From NCBI GenBank assembly GCA_023231475.1, contig JALJEE010001690.1:1-64000 (forward strand): DNA of 64,000 nt, in the 5' to 3' direction. Made by a program: the position numbers and the translations under genes. Positions 46,140 through 58,165 of the stretch are shown here, in pieces. Numbering within the stretch: position 1 is the stretch's first letter; every line of letters begins with the position of its first letter. The notes under the pieces are model-generated. The model worked only from the letters and a program-made list of their open reading frames with translations. It did no database searches and was not told the origin of the DNA. The DNA is from Seison nebaliae. Lineage: Eukaryota; Rotifera; Pararotatoria; Seisonacea; Seisonidae.

Positions 46140-46831
46140 TATTTCATTTCTTATATAATAAAATGCATATTCTACATATTGAAGCGGAACGAATGATAAG
46201 TATAAGGTATTTCGCGTTTAAAATGTTTGTTAGAATAATATCGTTCACGATAATCGACGCTACTCACTTTTCTGATCATACTTTGGCAGAGGTGAGAAAA
46301 TACGTTATTAATTAATACGTTACAAATTATCCGTGATTCATTTTTTACACAGATACAATCGCATTCTTGGAATTTTGGAGCCAGTTGTAAAGTAAGTTCA
46401 TAATTTCGTATAATTTTTTTTCTTAATAGGACGAAAGAAATTTATTTTATTTAATCGTAATGAAAATAATGAAAAAAAATCGATTAAAGAAAAGGTAAAT
46501 TTAAAAAATTATGTAAAAATCATCAGTCTTAAACGAAAACCAGTTTTAAAAAAGAAGTAGAACTGTCGTTTTTTGCATAGCAACTCAAAAGGAGTAGAAC
46601 TATACGACTACCACTTCAAGAATCAGATTAATCGATTTATCAAATCAAAGTAACATTTTTTGAATATACTTAAAAATTAAAAATTTGGTTTTACAGTCTT
46701 TATAAGTTTATCTATTCTGATAATTTATAACGAGTTAGAAAATAAACTAAATTTCGAAATTATAAGAAGTTTAAAATTAAAGCTTATCATCATATTATAT
46801 CATCGTATTCTTTTGGCGTGGAAATAGTAAA

Positions 46832-48127
46832 ATGCCTAAACGAAAACGAATTGCTACACAATCTTCTGCTAATTCGAATGATATGAAGAGTGTCACAGTT
46901 ATTCCCAAGATGAACATTCCGAAGCAAAATCAGTCGAAACAGAAGAAGAAGAAAGTGCCGACGGTGCAACAAGTACAAGAAGGAGAGGAGAAGAAGGCGA
47001 CGAAAAGAAATAGACAAAAGTTGAAGAAAACAGCTAAAAACATGCAATTAATGAAGAATTTCCATCATATAAATGATGAGAAAAGTTTATCTTCAGAATT
47101 CCATCAAATACTCTCCAAAATGACACCACCAACACAATTGGAATTGAATGATATTACGGAACATTTACTTTCCATTTGGCGGAATGGACAAATGGATGAG
47201 AAGAATTTTGAGAAACGAATGAAGATATTCACTTTATTAAGTGGAATTATTGAACATACATTTCCCGCTGGTGCTTTGTATATAACAGGATCGTCGTTAA
47301 ACGGAATGGGATATAATGAATCTGATTTAGATTTGGTTTTCGTTCCGACCCAAAAACAATTGTCGATGACTGAACAGAATTTTCTCTTATTCAATTGTGT
47401 GAGAAGAATGTTGAGGGATTTGGGTGAGTTTAATCGCATAATTTCTATTCGGGCTCGAGTTCCTATTCTGAAATTTCAACATAAAAACCTCATCGAAGGC
47501 GACATTAATTTGAATCATATAAATTCAATTTATAATACTATACTTATCCGTTTATATGGTTTATGTGATGAACGATTTATTCAATTAGCGTTCCTCGTAA
47601 AGAAATGGGCAAGGAAACACAACATCAATGATGGATCGAAACATACGATCGCTTCATATTCTCTTTATATGATGGTCATTCATTATCTTCAATATCGTCT
47701 ACCTCAACCGATATTGCCTTGTCTTCATAAAATCATTCCAGATTGTTGTTCCATGAAAATTCCGTTGAATGATTTGACAATGAAATCAATCCTTCCACCA
47801 ATACCAAAATCACCAAACACATCAGATATCAGTTCGTTATTCATCGGATTCCTCAAATATTATGCACTCGAATTCGAATATTCGACAAACGTCATTTCTG
47901 TGAGAACCGGTGGCGTTCTGCCAAAATCACAATTCGTCAATTCAACTAACTCGCTAGATAAACGGAATTGGAAAGAATGGAAATTCTTATGTATCGAAGA
48001 TCCGATCGATGGAAATAATACGTCAAGGTCGGTGAGTCAAGTGGAAGAGTTTTTACAGATTATCTCCGTTTTTCGAAGATCTTTCTTCTCAATTATCGAA
48101 CATAAAAATTTAGATGAAATTTTTTGA
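46832..48127 (+). CDS. TENT2: GLD-2-type cytoplasmic poly(A) polymerase (TENT2)
   Basis: A non-canonical poly(A) polymerase that extends short poly(A) tails in the cytoplasm, notably in germ cells and early embryos, usually with an RNA-binding partner. Single exon, 431 residues, start ATG 46832. A basic, disordered N-terminus (MPKRKRIATQ, KKKKVPTVQQ, possible nuclear localisation) precedes the nucleotidyltransferase core from residue about 105. The catalytic motif is GSSLNGMGYNESDLDLVF (GS with the two Asp), and the third Asp is in VPILKFQHKNLIEGDINLNH. The PAP-associated domain follows: RFIQLAFLVKKWARKHNI, SKHTIASYSLYMMVIHYLQ, FLKYYALEFEYSTNVISVR, and FLCIEDPIDGNNTSRSV. There is no RRM, as in GLD-2. 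Compact compared with human TENT2 (484 residues). Confidence 0.92.
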   Translation: MPKRKRIATQSSANSNDMKSVTVIPKMNIPKQNQSKQKKKKVPTVQQVQEGEEKKATKRNRQKLKKTAKNMQLMKNFHHINDEKSLSSEFHQILSKMTPPTQLELNDITEHLLSIWRNGQMDEKNFEKRMKIFTLLSGIIEHTFPAGALYITGSSLNGMGYNESDLDLVFVPTQKQLSMTEQNFLLFNCVRRMLRDLGEFNRIISIRARVPILKFQHKNLIEGDINLNHINSIYNTILIRLYGLCDERFIQLAFLVKKWARKHNINDGSKHTIASYSLYMMVIHYLQYRLPQPILPCLHKIIPDCCSMKIPLNDLTMKSILPPIPKSPNTSDISSLFIGFLKYYALEFEYSTNVISVRTGGVLPKSQFVNSTNSLDKRNWKEWKFLCIEDPIDGNNTSRSVSQVEEFLQIISVFRRSFFSIIEHKNLDEIF

Positions 48128-51100
48128 AATAAAAATCTCTTTGAATAATTTCTGGTATTATTTTCTCGTCATATCTAACTGTCGAGTAGATGGAGAGAAT
48201 TATTGATTTAACCGATATATTGATGAGAAAAGTTTATATGAAATCGATCAGATGATGAAACTCTCATATGAATTCTGTGTAAATAAAAAGATAATTGTTT
48301 TTTTTTGGTTTAGATTTTTCCGATCAAACATCCATCATTTTCAAATTTCAAAGATTTTTCATTCGTTTTTGTTTTGAAGAAATTTTCTTTGAAAATATTT
48401 TCAAACATTTTTCTTTAATTAAAATTATTTCTTGTAATTGTTTCAATAAGTAAATTATTTCGGAAGAAATTTCCTTAAAATATTTGCCCGAAAACACAAT
48501 AAGATTAACATTCTTTCCGATTAAAGTGGAGGGAGTTCACATGATATCGAATGAAGTAGTCTATTCTTAATCAATCAACCAACTAACAAATGCCTTCTAG
48601 CGACGCATTAGCTATTAGAGAATTGTTGATTGATTTCGCTTTCACCTACGAGAAGTGGATTGTGATAATTATATTTAGTTAATACTTCCAATGAATGAGA
48701 TGTTGTTGGTACATGTACCATCACAACCACCATTCATATAAGAAGGTGCCCAACATAATTGATTATTTCCATATTAGACGAACGAAAGAAAAATAATTAA
48801 TCTTTTCCAGATCAATTGCCAAGTGTGAGTTGTTGAATAGATGAATTATGAGTGAGATTGAGTTTATTATAAAAAATAAAAATAAAAATAAATAGATTAA
48901 TATATGAAGAATAGACGAATTGATAGATTTCATCATTCGAAACAGCTGCGAATGTATATTGATTAGAAGAAGCACGTGAGGTTATTTGAAGTAGGAGATA
49001 AAGGACATAGAATAAATAAGAATAAGTGATTTGTGGTAGATGCAAATGCAAATGTTTTCTCAATTATTTCTGTCTACAAAATGCACAAAATCTTCTTACC
49101 TTCTTCAAAATCATTATTCTACTTATTTTCTCTATTCCATTTCGTTTCGTCTAATAATCAGACAATAAGTGATAGAATATCGGATAATGGTAACGAAACC
49201 ATAAAACCAATTTAACGCCTTGCTTATCCTACCACAATCATCATCTTCGTTCTGGTTAATTCATTTCACACCATTTATATTCATCACATAATTAATCATT
49301 CGCTTATCATTCTATCTCATCTATAAACTTTCGATGGTGAACACTCTCCAATTTCTCCCTATTTATAGAACGAGTTAACATCGAAACACCGTTCGAGATT
49401 CCTCATTTTCAAAAGAAAATTTCATAACTTTCTCTATTGACCATCTTCCTCAAACTGTCTGAATAATGGAAATGGTTATGTCAGATATAATTCAGACGGA
49501 ATAATTAGAAAACAAATTTAGTTTCTTTTCAAATGCAAATTATTATTTGAAAGATAAAATATGATATTATTAATATGTTTCACGAATTCTTTATTTAGAA
49601 GAAGATTCGAACTTCGAAGGCTGAACTTGTTTTCATATGTTTGTTTCAGTTTCAGAATAATGGTGAAACAATTAAAGGAAATGGATTAGTCACCCAACGG
49701 ATTAAGATATCATTTCCAATATTATTGTTTGTCTTCTCTTTTTCATTAATTTTCCTTCGATATTAATAAATGTAAATATTTGGTCAATCTAATCGATCAG
49801 AACTAGAAGTTGTTTATTCTACTCCTCTCATTTCATCTTAACACATTTAATACCCATTCCAAGATATAACCACTTCAATCAAAATCGCCATCGTCGGAAA
49901 ATTTCCCTTTTCACATCTTTTTGCATTTTCTTTCTCTTGATGTAGTTGGTCGGCGAAAGGAATTGGAATGAATCTTACAGTTATGTTAGAAGCGTAAATG
50001 TCGGAACTTTCCGACTCCATCCACACATGCAACGATATATGTACAATCATTATTTTATACTCTTCTCCTCTCCCGCAGTCATTCGACGGAGAACTCTGAA
50101 ACAGTATCTCGGCTCATCGGTTACTTTATAGTAATATCGCTTCAAAGAATCGCTACAAATGATCTTGATTATTTCAATAGAAAAAAAGGAGAACAACAAA
50201 ATTTCCATTATCAAATATTTTATAAATAATGGATCTTTTTTTTACTATAAAACTTACATTGTATTAAAATTTTCATTTTTTTCTTTTAACAAACAGTTCC
50301 TCAAACTTTTTGCTTTCCTTATTCTCTCCCAAATAGAACTGACTGTTCAATTCTGACATAAGAGCCGAACATTTTCCTTCTCTGCTAACAACAGAAATCG
50401 TATTTGAATGAAGAAATATCATTTCCATATGATAATTGATAAGAAGTAATTTAAATATATCTTCATATTTATTCTCTCACTTAAGTGTGACAGTTGTTTG
50501 TGGTGTTCTATGCGTCCTCAAAGTATAGGAAGAGTTTTACGATATCGTGCTATAACACTACAACTCTCTTTTATTAATTGCACTTTTTTTTAATGACATT
50601 CAATGCCTATCACGAACAAATAAGAAAATTATAATAAACGACCAAAATCATCTTATCACGTATGTGAGAGAAAACATTTCTTCTTCCACCATCACCTCCT
50701 AACTACTACTCTCGCTAATCATATGAATATGATAATTATTAATTTATGTGTAGCTTTTGTTCATCGAATACAATGAATGTGTGTTACTCTATTTCCGTTC
50801 AAACTGTTCTCGATCACTATTTACTTTATTTATAACAGTATGCGGTTACAATGACGAATGATTAATTATCAAATAATTACTAGTGAAAAGAGAAAGACGA
50901 CCATATGAATAGTAGTACTCTTCTCTCGATAGTCTGTATAATTTTATCAATAAACATTTATTATCCTAAGATATATGGTCGTAGTTTTTGAATGGCGGAG
51001 TGTTGGAGATGTACATTAATTTTCTCTTTATTATACATTTTTTTCTTTTCGTCGAAAAAAACTACAATCTATTATTATTCCTCTTTTAACCATTATACAA

Positions 51101-54100
51101 AGATCTGGTCATTTTCGTGTGTTTTATCCGAGTTTTGTTGAACTTAGGACATTATATATATATGGAGAATGTCTCACAATATATTGACATATAACTGACA
51201 TTTATGGGTTGTTCAACTTCTTATAATTTACAAAGCTTATTATTTCCATTCTTTGATAATACTCAATTTTTGTTAACATAATGAAATCGGTGAGATGTAA
51301 TTTAGTTTTACACTCAATTTCGGTGGGAGATCAAATTTCCACTTCCTTCGAGAATTATTTGGCAGATGTCCATTTTTCGGAAACCTTTCACCGAGTCGGA
51401 TATTGGCCGAACAGAAGTTCATCTTCATTCGAATGTTCTACTCACAACTCATGTTTGATATGTAGAGAAGAGAATTGGGTGAAGATAAAGAGAAAAATAA
51501 TGAAACAAACTGTTTTATATTGGAGTCTATTGTAGACTGCATTTACACCCTATCCAGTTTTTTCTTGGACTCACGTAAAAGAAGAATAAGTACATTAGCT
51601 GCTGGTTTCTTCCAAGTTGCTGTTGATATTGTTACTCTCGTTCATCGTCATATGATCCGGTTGCGATGTGTACATGAGATGTTTATTGGCATCTACAGAA
51701 TAATTTGTGGTATGAATTAACCAGAGGGAATTTCTTATTGCGGGGGGTTCCTTTTCTATAACGACCGATGATTGTTTTTTATTAATTCAAATTAAACATT
51801 CTTTACAATAACTCTAATTTTTTCATGCAATTCTTGAACCAATTATTCAGAAATATAGAAAACTCTTTTACTTAACTGAGAATTGGGAATTGTGTGACCA
51901 TATAGTTCAACAACGAGTTATTGTCCTTCTTTATTTAACGATTAGCACAACTCGAATAAACAGTTGGTCCAAATAGACTTATACGTTTTACTCGAATGAG
52001 AAGAAAACATGTGAAGTAGTTGCACTAGGAAAACAGATATTGACTATCATTCTTTCCAACAACTAACTGTTCATATTATCATTATCCATACGTCTATTGG
52101 AGTGATAATGGAGAGAGCTCGCCAATATTTCATAAAACCAAAATTATTCAGTTGTATAGAAATATTATGTCTATAAAATACTAGTTGAACAGTCTCATGT
52201 AAACATTGATATGTAGTGAATGTCTCCAATACTTCTAAATAAAGTGGTTGTCAGCTGTTGACATAAAATATTTCCCTATTTACAAACTGTTTGGGAAAGT
52301 TGTTTCGAGTTGATACGACTACCATTGATTAGGGGAACGAATGAGAGAAATCAGTGACGAAGTGAATCAAATAATAAGAAATAAGTAAATCAATACATTT
52401 ATACTTATTGCATGTTTATTTTTAATATAACTATATCATCTATTTAACTGTATACGAAACTCATTTTTCTAATGTTCATTTCTTCTATATATATTCTCAT
52501 GTTGGAAATGGACAACTGCTTCCTTAAAAAACAACTACTAGACCATTCTTTCAGCGCAATATAATGCATCTTATTTTAGAACTATAGTTATATCGATTAA
52601 ATGGTTTTTATATATTCCTTCACATTCCATCGTCAGTGTTCCATTCATTCAATATCTGAAAAAATTTCTTATATTAATAGTATTCTTCGATTATTATGCG
52701 TAGGTATTGTAAAGAATAATGGATGTTTCGATTCCATCATAATCTGTAGTGGAATTTCATTGCGAAATAATTATATTTCTGTGCGAACGGCATAATGTTG
52801 GAAACGACGTAATGTCTCGTAATATTAACAGAATAATATGAATTTGAAATTAATAGTTTTTGTGAAATAGTAACGAAAAATCGATTGCACCAATATTCCA
52901 TAATGAATTCGAATCATTCTCCTTCCAACGATATTCGAATGTTCCATCATTGTTGAATGAAATCTTATAGTATAAACTTCACATTGAATCAGTTTGTAAG
53001 ACACTGACATAATATCAGTGATATTCAACTATTGTTCTATATTTCTTTAAGGAAACTGCGAGTAACATAAAAGCGTATCGTTGTCTTGACAACGATAAAA
53101 ACAAAGAAATGGAATGATGTTATTGTTTTCTAATTTTTATGTTCATTCTTTCCAAAGTAAATAGGAGAATGTTTTAATTCGTTTATATTAACGTTTGATG
53201 TTTAAAGTGAAATTTGATGATTATTAGGTTAGTAAATGCATTTTCTCATGAAACCGAGAAATATTTTGATATTTATCTATGTTTATCTGTTAAAATTATC
53301 ATCGATAATTAAGTAATTAACACAAGAATGTCAAGAGAATTGATGATTTTATTTTTTTTATGTTTTTATTATTTATCTTATTTATTTTCACTTAATTATT
53401 ATCGATTTTCGATTATACAAAAAACAGTTTGATTATTGTTGTGTTTCAGGAATTCAACTTGAATAAGTCAACTCCTCTTTTTTTAGAAGTGTTTTCTTTT
53501 CCCTTTGGAATGTTTGTCTAATGAAAAATATCTTATTTTTTCAAATACATAACTTTAAACGTCTACCGATAAATATTCTTTTTCTGAAGAGAGATTGAAT
53601 TGGATACCATCAAAATAATCATGTCCGTTCCCACTATTTTTACGTTACTTGAATTAGAGATGTTTAGAGATTGGGTTGTTAAACTTTCAACCGATTGGGA
53701 GTATTCTTCATGGAGTGTGTAACGTCGTAGTAATATTTGCCGTCGATTTTGTCTCTGTCTTCTACCTCCAGTTGAGTGAGGTAAACTTCCATTTTTCCTA
53801 CCTCTAAATAAAGAATGGTTGAAGATCTTATTTCCGTTAGGCACGTGTGTAACTGAGTGTTTATAGATTTCTTTTTACTAACAACTTCATCAGAAAATAT
53901 GTATGTTATTCAAAAAAAGAAAGTTATTTTTTTGTTTGAAATTAATAAATTTTTTTCAAAATTCTCTTACATGTGGAACGATTAATTTTTACAATAATGC
54001 AAAACAATGGGAATATGAAGTCACGTGTAATATTTTAAAAGTCTTTATGTCTGTATCTATCTTATACATTATTATATCATCTGATTCCCATAATTATATT

Positions 54101-54328
54101 GACGAATAATATATTGACGTGAGATGTGTTGAGCACAATGATACACAAATAACACAACACACGAAGACATATGTATTTGTGACGTGTGTATGTAATGGAA
54201 TATTCCAATTGTGACTATAAAGTTGATTCATTCATTCATAAAATAAATTCTTCTTCTTTCCTCTCTCTCATTCCCCCCGACATTTCCTTACTTTATACAT
54301 CACTCACAAATGAATGTATATGTATTAA

Positions 54329-54342
54329 ACGTACGCGTACGT
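54329..54342. repeat. 14-bp perfect palindrome ACGTACGCGTACGT
   Basis: A perfectly self-complementary site with five CpG-type or TpA steps, conspicuous in AT-rich sequence. It lies about 75 bp before a GT microsatellite. Function unknown. Confidence 0.7.
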
Positions 54343-54413
54343 CCACATTATTGGCTGTGTAGTAGAAGAAATATTCTTTTGATATTACGTGTAACTACTG
54401 ACTGCTTTCTATT

Positions 54414-54414
54414 C

Positions 54415-54447
<33 letters not shown>

Positions 54448-54454
54448 TGCGTCT
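54414..54454. repeat. (GT)n(AT)n GCGTGCGT alternating tract
   Basis: About 40 bp of almost uninterrupted alternating pyrimidine-purine sequence: GT units, then TA units, then GCGTGCGT. Such tracts can adopt Z-DNA under negative supercoiling. Confidence 0.8.
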
Positions 54455-56005
54455 ACGGATGACGATGTTTGAAAATTGTAATATAAATAAGTTAATGCGT
54501 AAATAAAGTTGTGGTAAGAATTGGAGTTATATAATAAGATATAATGATTCTAGAATAAAAAATGTAATATATTAACGTGAGAATTAAGTTGAATGATTCA
54601 GTTATTAATTTATTATCTCATCCGTCTAACAAGAAGAATGATGATGATGATGATGAATTCATTCATTCTATTCTATTCTATTCACATCACATTAAAAGAA
54701 GAGAATGGATTGCTTTCTCCACCACTTGTCGATATTTTTGATGGATTAGATGTCGTATCAATATTCTCCAGTTAGGGAATATCGTTCGATGAACTTATTC
54801 ATATTCTCCATAGAAATTATTGAACATTCTTCTTCTTTGATCATCGACATAATTTAAATTCGAATCGATATGATAATCGTCTAAATAATTCAGTTGTTAA
54901 TTACTAAATGAGTAAATGTGATTCTGTCGATTTGGATCATTAGGGAACGGGAAGATATTTGAAGAAGATGATAAAGTCGTCATTGATGAGGAGTAATAGT
55001 GGTAGTGGTGTAAGTGTTGCGATGTCAAAGATCATTGGATCTAGATTGAAATCGTTAACAACCATCTCATACAGTGATCTAAGAGATAAAGTTGTGTGAA
55101 TTAGGAAAGAATAAGGCCGTTTACACTTATCGGTTATTCACACGGCCGTTATGTGTCTTTCTTTCTTTTATGTTTCTTGTGTGTTAAACTTCAATCCATT
55201 TCGAATGTGAAACCGAAAGAAGAAAAAATCGTCCAAGTAAAATCATAATATTCACGATTCTCTCATTCTTTTCTTCTCACATTATTGTCAATAGGTGTGA
55301 GAGGAGGAGGAGGAGAAGGAGGATTTGATGGATGATATGACTTTTCTTATTTTTCTTTATCATCCATCGATTCTCGCCACCCACAACCATATGTGGATAG
55401 AGACACTTCACGAATAATCATTAGTTGACTAATTTATCTCACGTCAAATTCCATGTTACTTCGAAAAGAAATCTCGATTTTAATTTTTTCATATTTTATT
55501 TCGTTGAGACACTCTCTCATCATTATGATGATTAACATTCGCCTGAATGGATATCGGTCAACGAAAAATCGATGTTCGAATCGATGAAATGAGAGATCGC
55601 TACTTATTGAAAGGAGAATGAAATATAAGATGAAAAAAGAAGTCGAATTGATAAGATTGTCATCCTTATGTGTAGTGGTTTTTTGAAGGGGGGCCAGTCT
55701 CGCCACAAGTGTTTCAAAGGTCATCAACATATTCATCGTTCGTAGTAATAGTAGTGAGAGACGTAAAAATTATGAGGTGAAGTGAACGATGACCTTTTCT
55801 TTCTTTTTTTCTTTCGTCTCATTCACTATCGTTGATTCGGTTAAGAGAAGATTCATCTATAAATTAGGAAGTTATCTCAAGAAAAATTTCCATATTATAT
55901 TTTCTTTTTTTTTTCAATAATTTTCATTTTATTTCTTTTGAAATTCTTCTTCAATTTTTTAATAATTTCTTTTATTTTTTAGACAGAATTTTGAAATACA
56001 GTATC

Positions 56006-57171
56006 ATGGCATGCATGTATAAGGAGTCACATTTGGGTAATTCGATGAAGAATCTGATTGACGATTTCGATAGTTTAGGCATCTCATCTACTCCACAACT
56101 ACAACGACAAGATTCCGCATTATCATTTAGTGACCGAAATGAATTCTTTTGCAACGGTTTTCCTTGTCCTCCTTTGGAAACTAATGAAGGTTTCTCCAAA
56201 CGCAATTTAAACAAACCATTGACCGATTCATTTAATCGATGCATGTCATATGATGCTGATACGTATGCAACAGCAGCACAACCATTAATGAAAGTTTCGA
56301 AGCAACAGACACAAATCAGTTCGTCTGATTATTCCTCCGATTCATCGAAAAGTCCGGATAACATCAGATCACCAAATATCACAACGGAAGTGCAAGTTCC
56401 TACATCGGAGCATGTGGCTGAAATTGTTGGACGTCATGGATGTAAAATCAAAGCATTAAGATCACGAACGAATACTTATATCAAAACACCGGGTCGTGGA
56501 GAACGATCAATTTTCACGATTACCGGTCGACCGGAAAATGTTAATCAGGCGAAAGTACAAATTAATGCAGCAGCTGCTCATTTCACACGTCTCCGTCAAG
56601 CAAGACGACGTTCAATCGATTGTACTAGTGAGAGTAAAGATACGAAGTCGCCACCTCCACCAATGTCGATGGAATTACCAGAAGGACATGTCACTAAATC
56701 CGTTCGAGTTCCAATTCAATTAGTCGGTTTAGTTGTTGGTCCGAAAGGTAACACAATCAAACAAATTCAAGCTGCCACACAAACATATATCGTAACACCT
56801 GGACGTGATGCTGAACCAGTGTTCGAAGTGACTGGAGTACCAGAAGATGTCGATTCAGCTCGTCTTTGTATTATTATGCACATTTTGGAGAGGACACAAG
56901 AAGAAGATTACGAAGGAACTGATTTCTTAGAAGAGGCAACGAAAGATTATGGTAATCGACGAGAAGAGATGATAAAGAAAGCGAAAAATATTTTATTGAA
57001 TACACAAAAGAATCCGAAATCTTTATCGATGGCTAACTTTTATAATGGATGTCTCGATTTATTTACGAGTGATGGAGACAATAAATTATCGAATAATAAT
57101 GTTGAAAATAAGAACGGTTCAACATCATCATCATCATCAACCTCATTATTTACAGGTAAATTAACGAAAAA

Positions 57172-57203
<32 letters not shown>

Positions 57204-58165
57204 GTCGAATAAATCCGAAATTTTTAAATCAACCAATTCTTCGTCATCGAACTTGGTGTTTATATGATCATGAACCAAATGATATGGAACATAATAATAT
57301 TCTTGAAAATTTAACTAATAACAATAATAATAATAATAATATTAATGATGAAGTTTTCTTTCAGAATAATGAAAAAATGTGCAACCAAACATCAGATGAA
57401 CGATTACACCATCGATTGAGAAGTCATTTAGGACAGACATCATATTCATTATGTACAGCAACAACCGCTTCTCCAGCTTTACCACGAATGCCAAATAGTA
57501 TTGAATATGACAACTCGCCTCCATTCATCAGTTCAGCAGATTATTTCATGAGTTATGGTAGATCAGTTGCTCCAACTAATAATATCATCAATAACAACAT
57601 CAATTATTCTGATGAATATTTTAAAAAGAATAATAGATCAACATCAACAACAATAGCATCATGTCCATCCAATTCATCAACGTCATGTTCATCAAAAATT
57701 TCATTGGATCGTCATAATACATTTAGTGGACGTCAATATTTGCAATCAGAATTACAATCAAATATTCGAGATCATCAACAACCACCGAAAATGAATCATG
57801 CTCGTTATCATAATAATTTGGAACATCATCATTTTCATCCGGAACAGAATTATCCATTTAATTTTCATGATTCTGACGAAGCGAGATTCAATCGATTGAA
57901 ATTTGGTCCATATCGACAGACTATGAATTCGGAAGCGAAAAAATCAGATATCTATAAACTTTCATCACTTTATTCTAGTAATGGTAGTACCGGTTCACGT
58001 TTGAGCCAATATATCTGTAATGATGAATCACCATCTCCCCAACTCGAAGAATGGTTAGATAATTTGGAAGCTGACAGTTCTTCCCCACCCATTCAATCAG
58101 CCACCCCTCAATATCCATTTGAGAGAAATGGATTGGAACTCATCAATAATCTGATCGATAATTGA
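56006..58165 (+). CDS. MEX3: MEX3 family KH-domain RNA-binding protein
   Basis: MEX-3 proteins bind 3' UTRs and repress translation in germline, embryo and stem cells. A single coding exon, start ATG 56006 ([16 protein letters not shown]) about 24 bp after a splice acceptor. KH1 is at residues about 130-205 ([20 protein letters not shown], with GRHG loop, and [20 protein letters not shown]). KH2 is at about 225-290 ([20 protein letters not shown], with GPKG loop, [18 protein letters not shown]). These blocks are near-identical to the animal consensus. The C-terminal 430 residues are Asn/Ser/His-rich, with AAT-triplet Asn runs around 57173-57201 and 57319-57342. No RING finger follows, either in the frame or in the next 450 bp, so this resembles C. 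elegans MEX-3 rather than the four vertebrate MEX3A-D ubiquitin ligases. The conserved acidic [13 protein letters not shown] after KH2 is intact. Confidence 0.92.

Larger units (their letters stand above)
45327..46620. mobile_element. non-autonomous DNA transposon (hAT/Merlin-like) with 8-bp TSD
   Basis: The element spans 45335-46612 (1278 bp) and is flanked by the direct repeat ACTTCAAG at 45327-45334 and 46613-46620, a good 8-bp target-site duplication. Its ends are inverted: the left begins GGTTGGAGGACAGTTCTACT and the reverse complement of the right begins GGTAGTCGTATAGTTCTACT. Homology continues about 70 bp, to 45403 on the left and from 46543 on the right, with roughly 80% identity, including a shared TTTTGAGTTGCTAT block. 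An 8-bp duplication occurs in hAT, Merlin and P-type elements; terminal GG favours Merlin, but this is undecided. No transposase frame is present. Inside are a tandem array and a long palindrome, annotated separately. Confidence 0.8.
48128..55980. other. 7.9-kb gene-poor region upstream of MEX3
   Basis: No reading frame here has coding character or a recognisable family; the longest ones (51281-51720, 53563-53844, 55434-55736) are isolated and biased like random AT-rich DNA. Immediately before the MEX3 coding exon is a strong splice acceptor (pyrimidine-rich tract then TTTTTTAG at about 55982), so at least one non-coding 5' exon and a long intron of MEX3 must lie in this region. Contains an alternating purine-pyrimidine tract near 54415-54455 and a 14-bp palindrome at 54329-54342. 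Confidence 0.55.

Noticed and set aside
45335-46612. Interpretation as a CRISPR-like array because of regularly recurring units
   Set aside because: Units are degenerate, spacing irregular, the host is eukaryotic and the terminal symmetry with TSD fits a DNA transposon.
46790-47439. Minus-strand frames over GLD-2
   Set aside because: Antisense to the catalytic nucleotidyltransferase core, no independent motifs.
51281-51720. Pair of overlapping frames that might be a two-exon gene
   Set aside because: No signal peptide or family resemblance and no splice solution giving a sensible protein.
53563-53844. 93-codon minus-strand frame with a basic GGRRQRQNRRQ segment
   Set aside because: Isolated, no splice partners and random-looking ends; one basic stretch is not enough.
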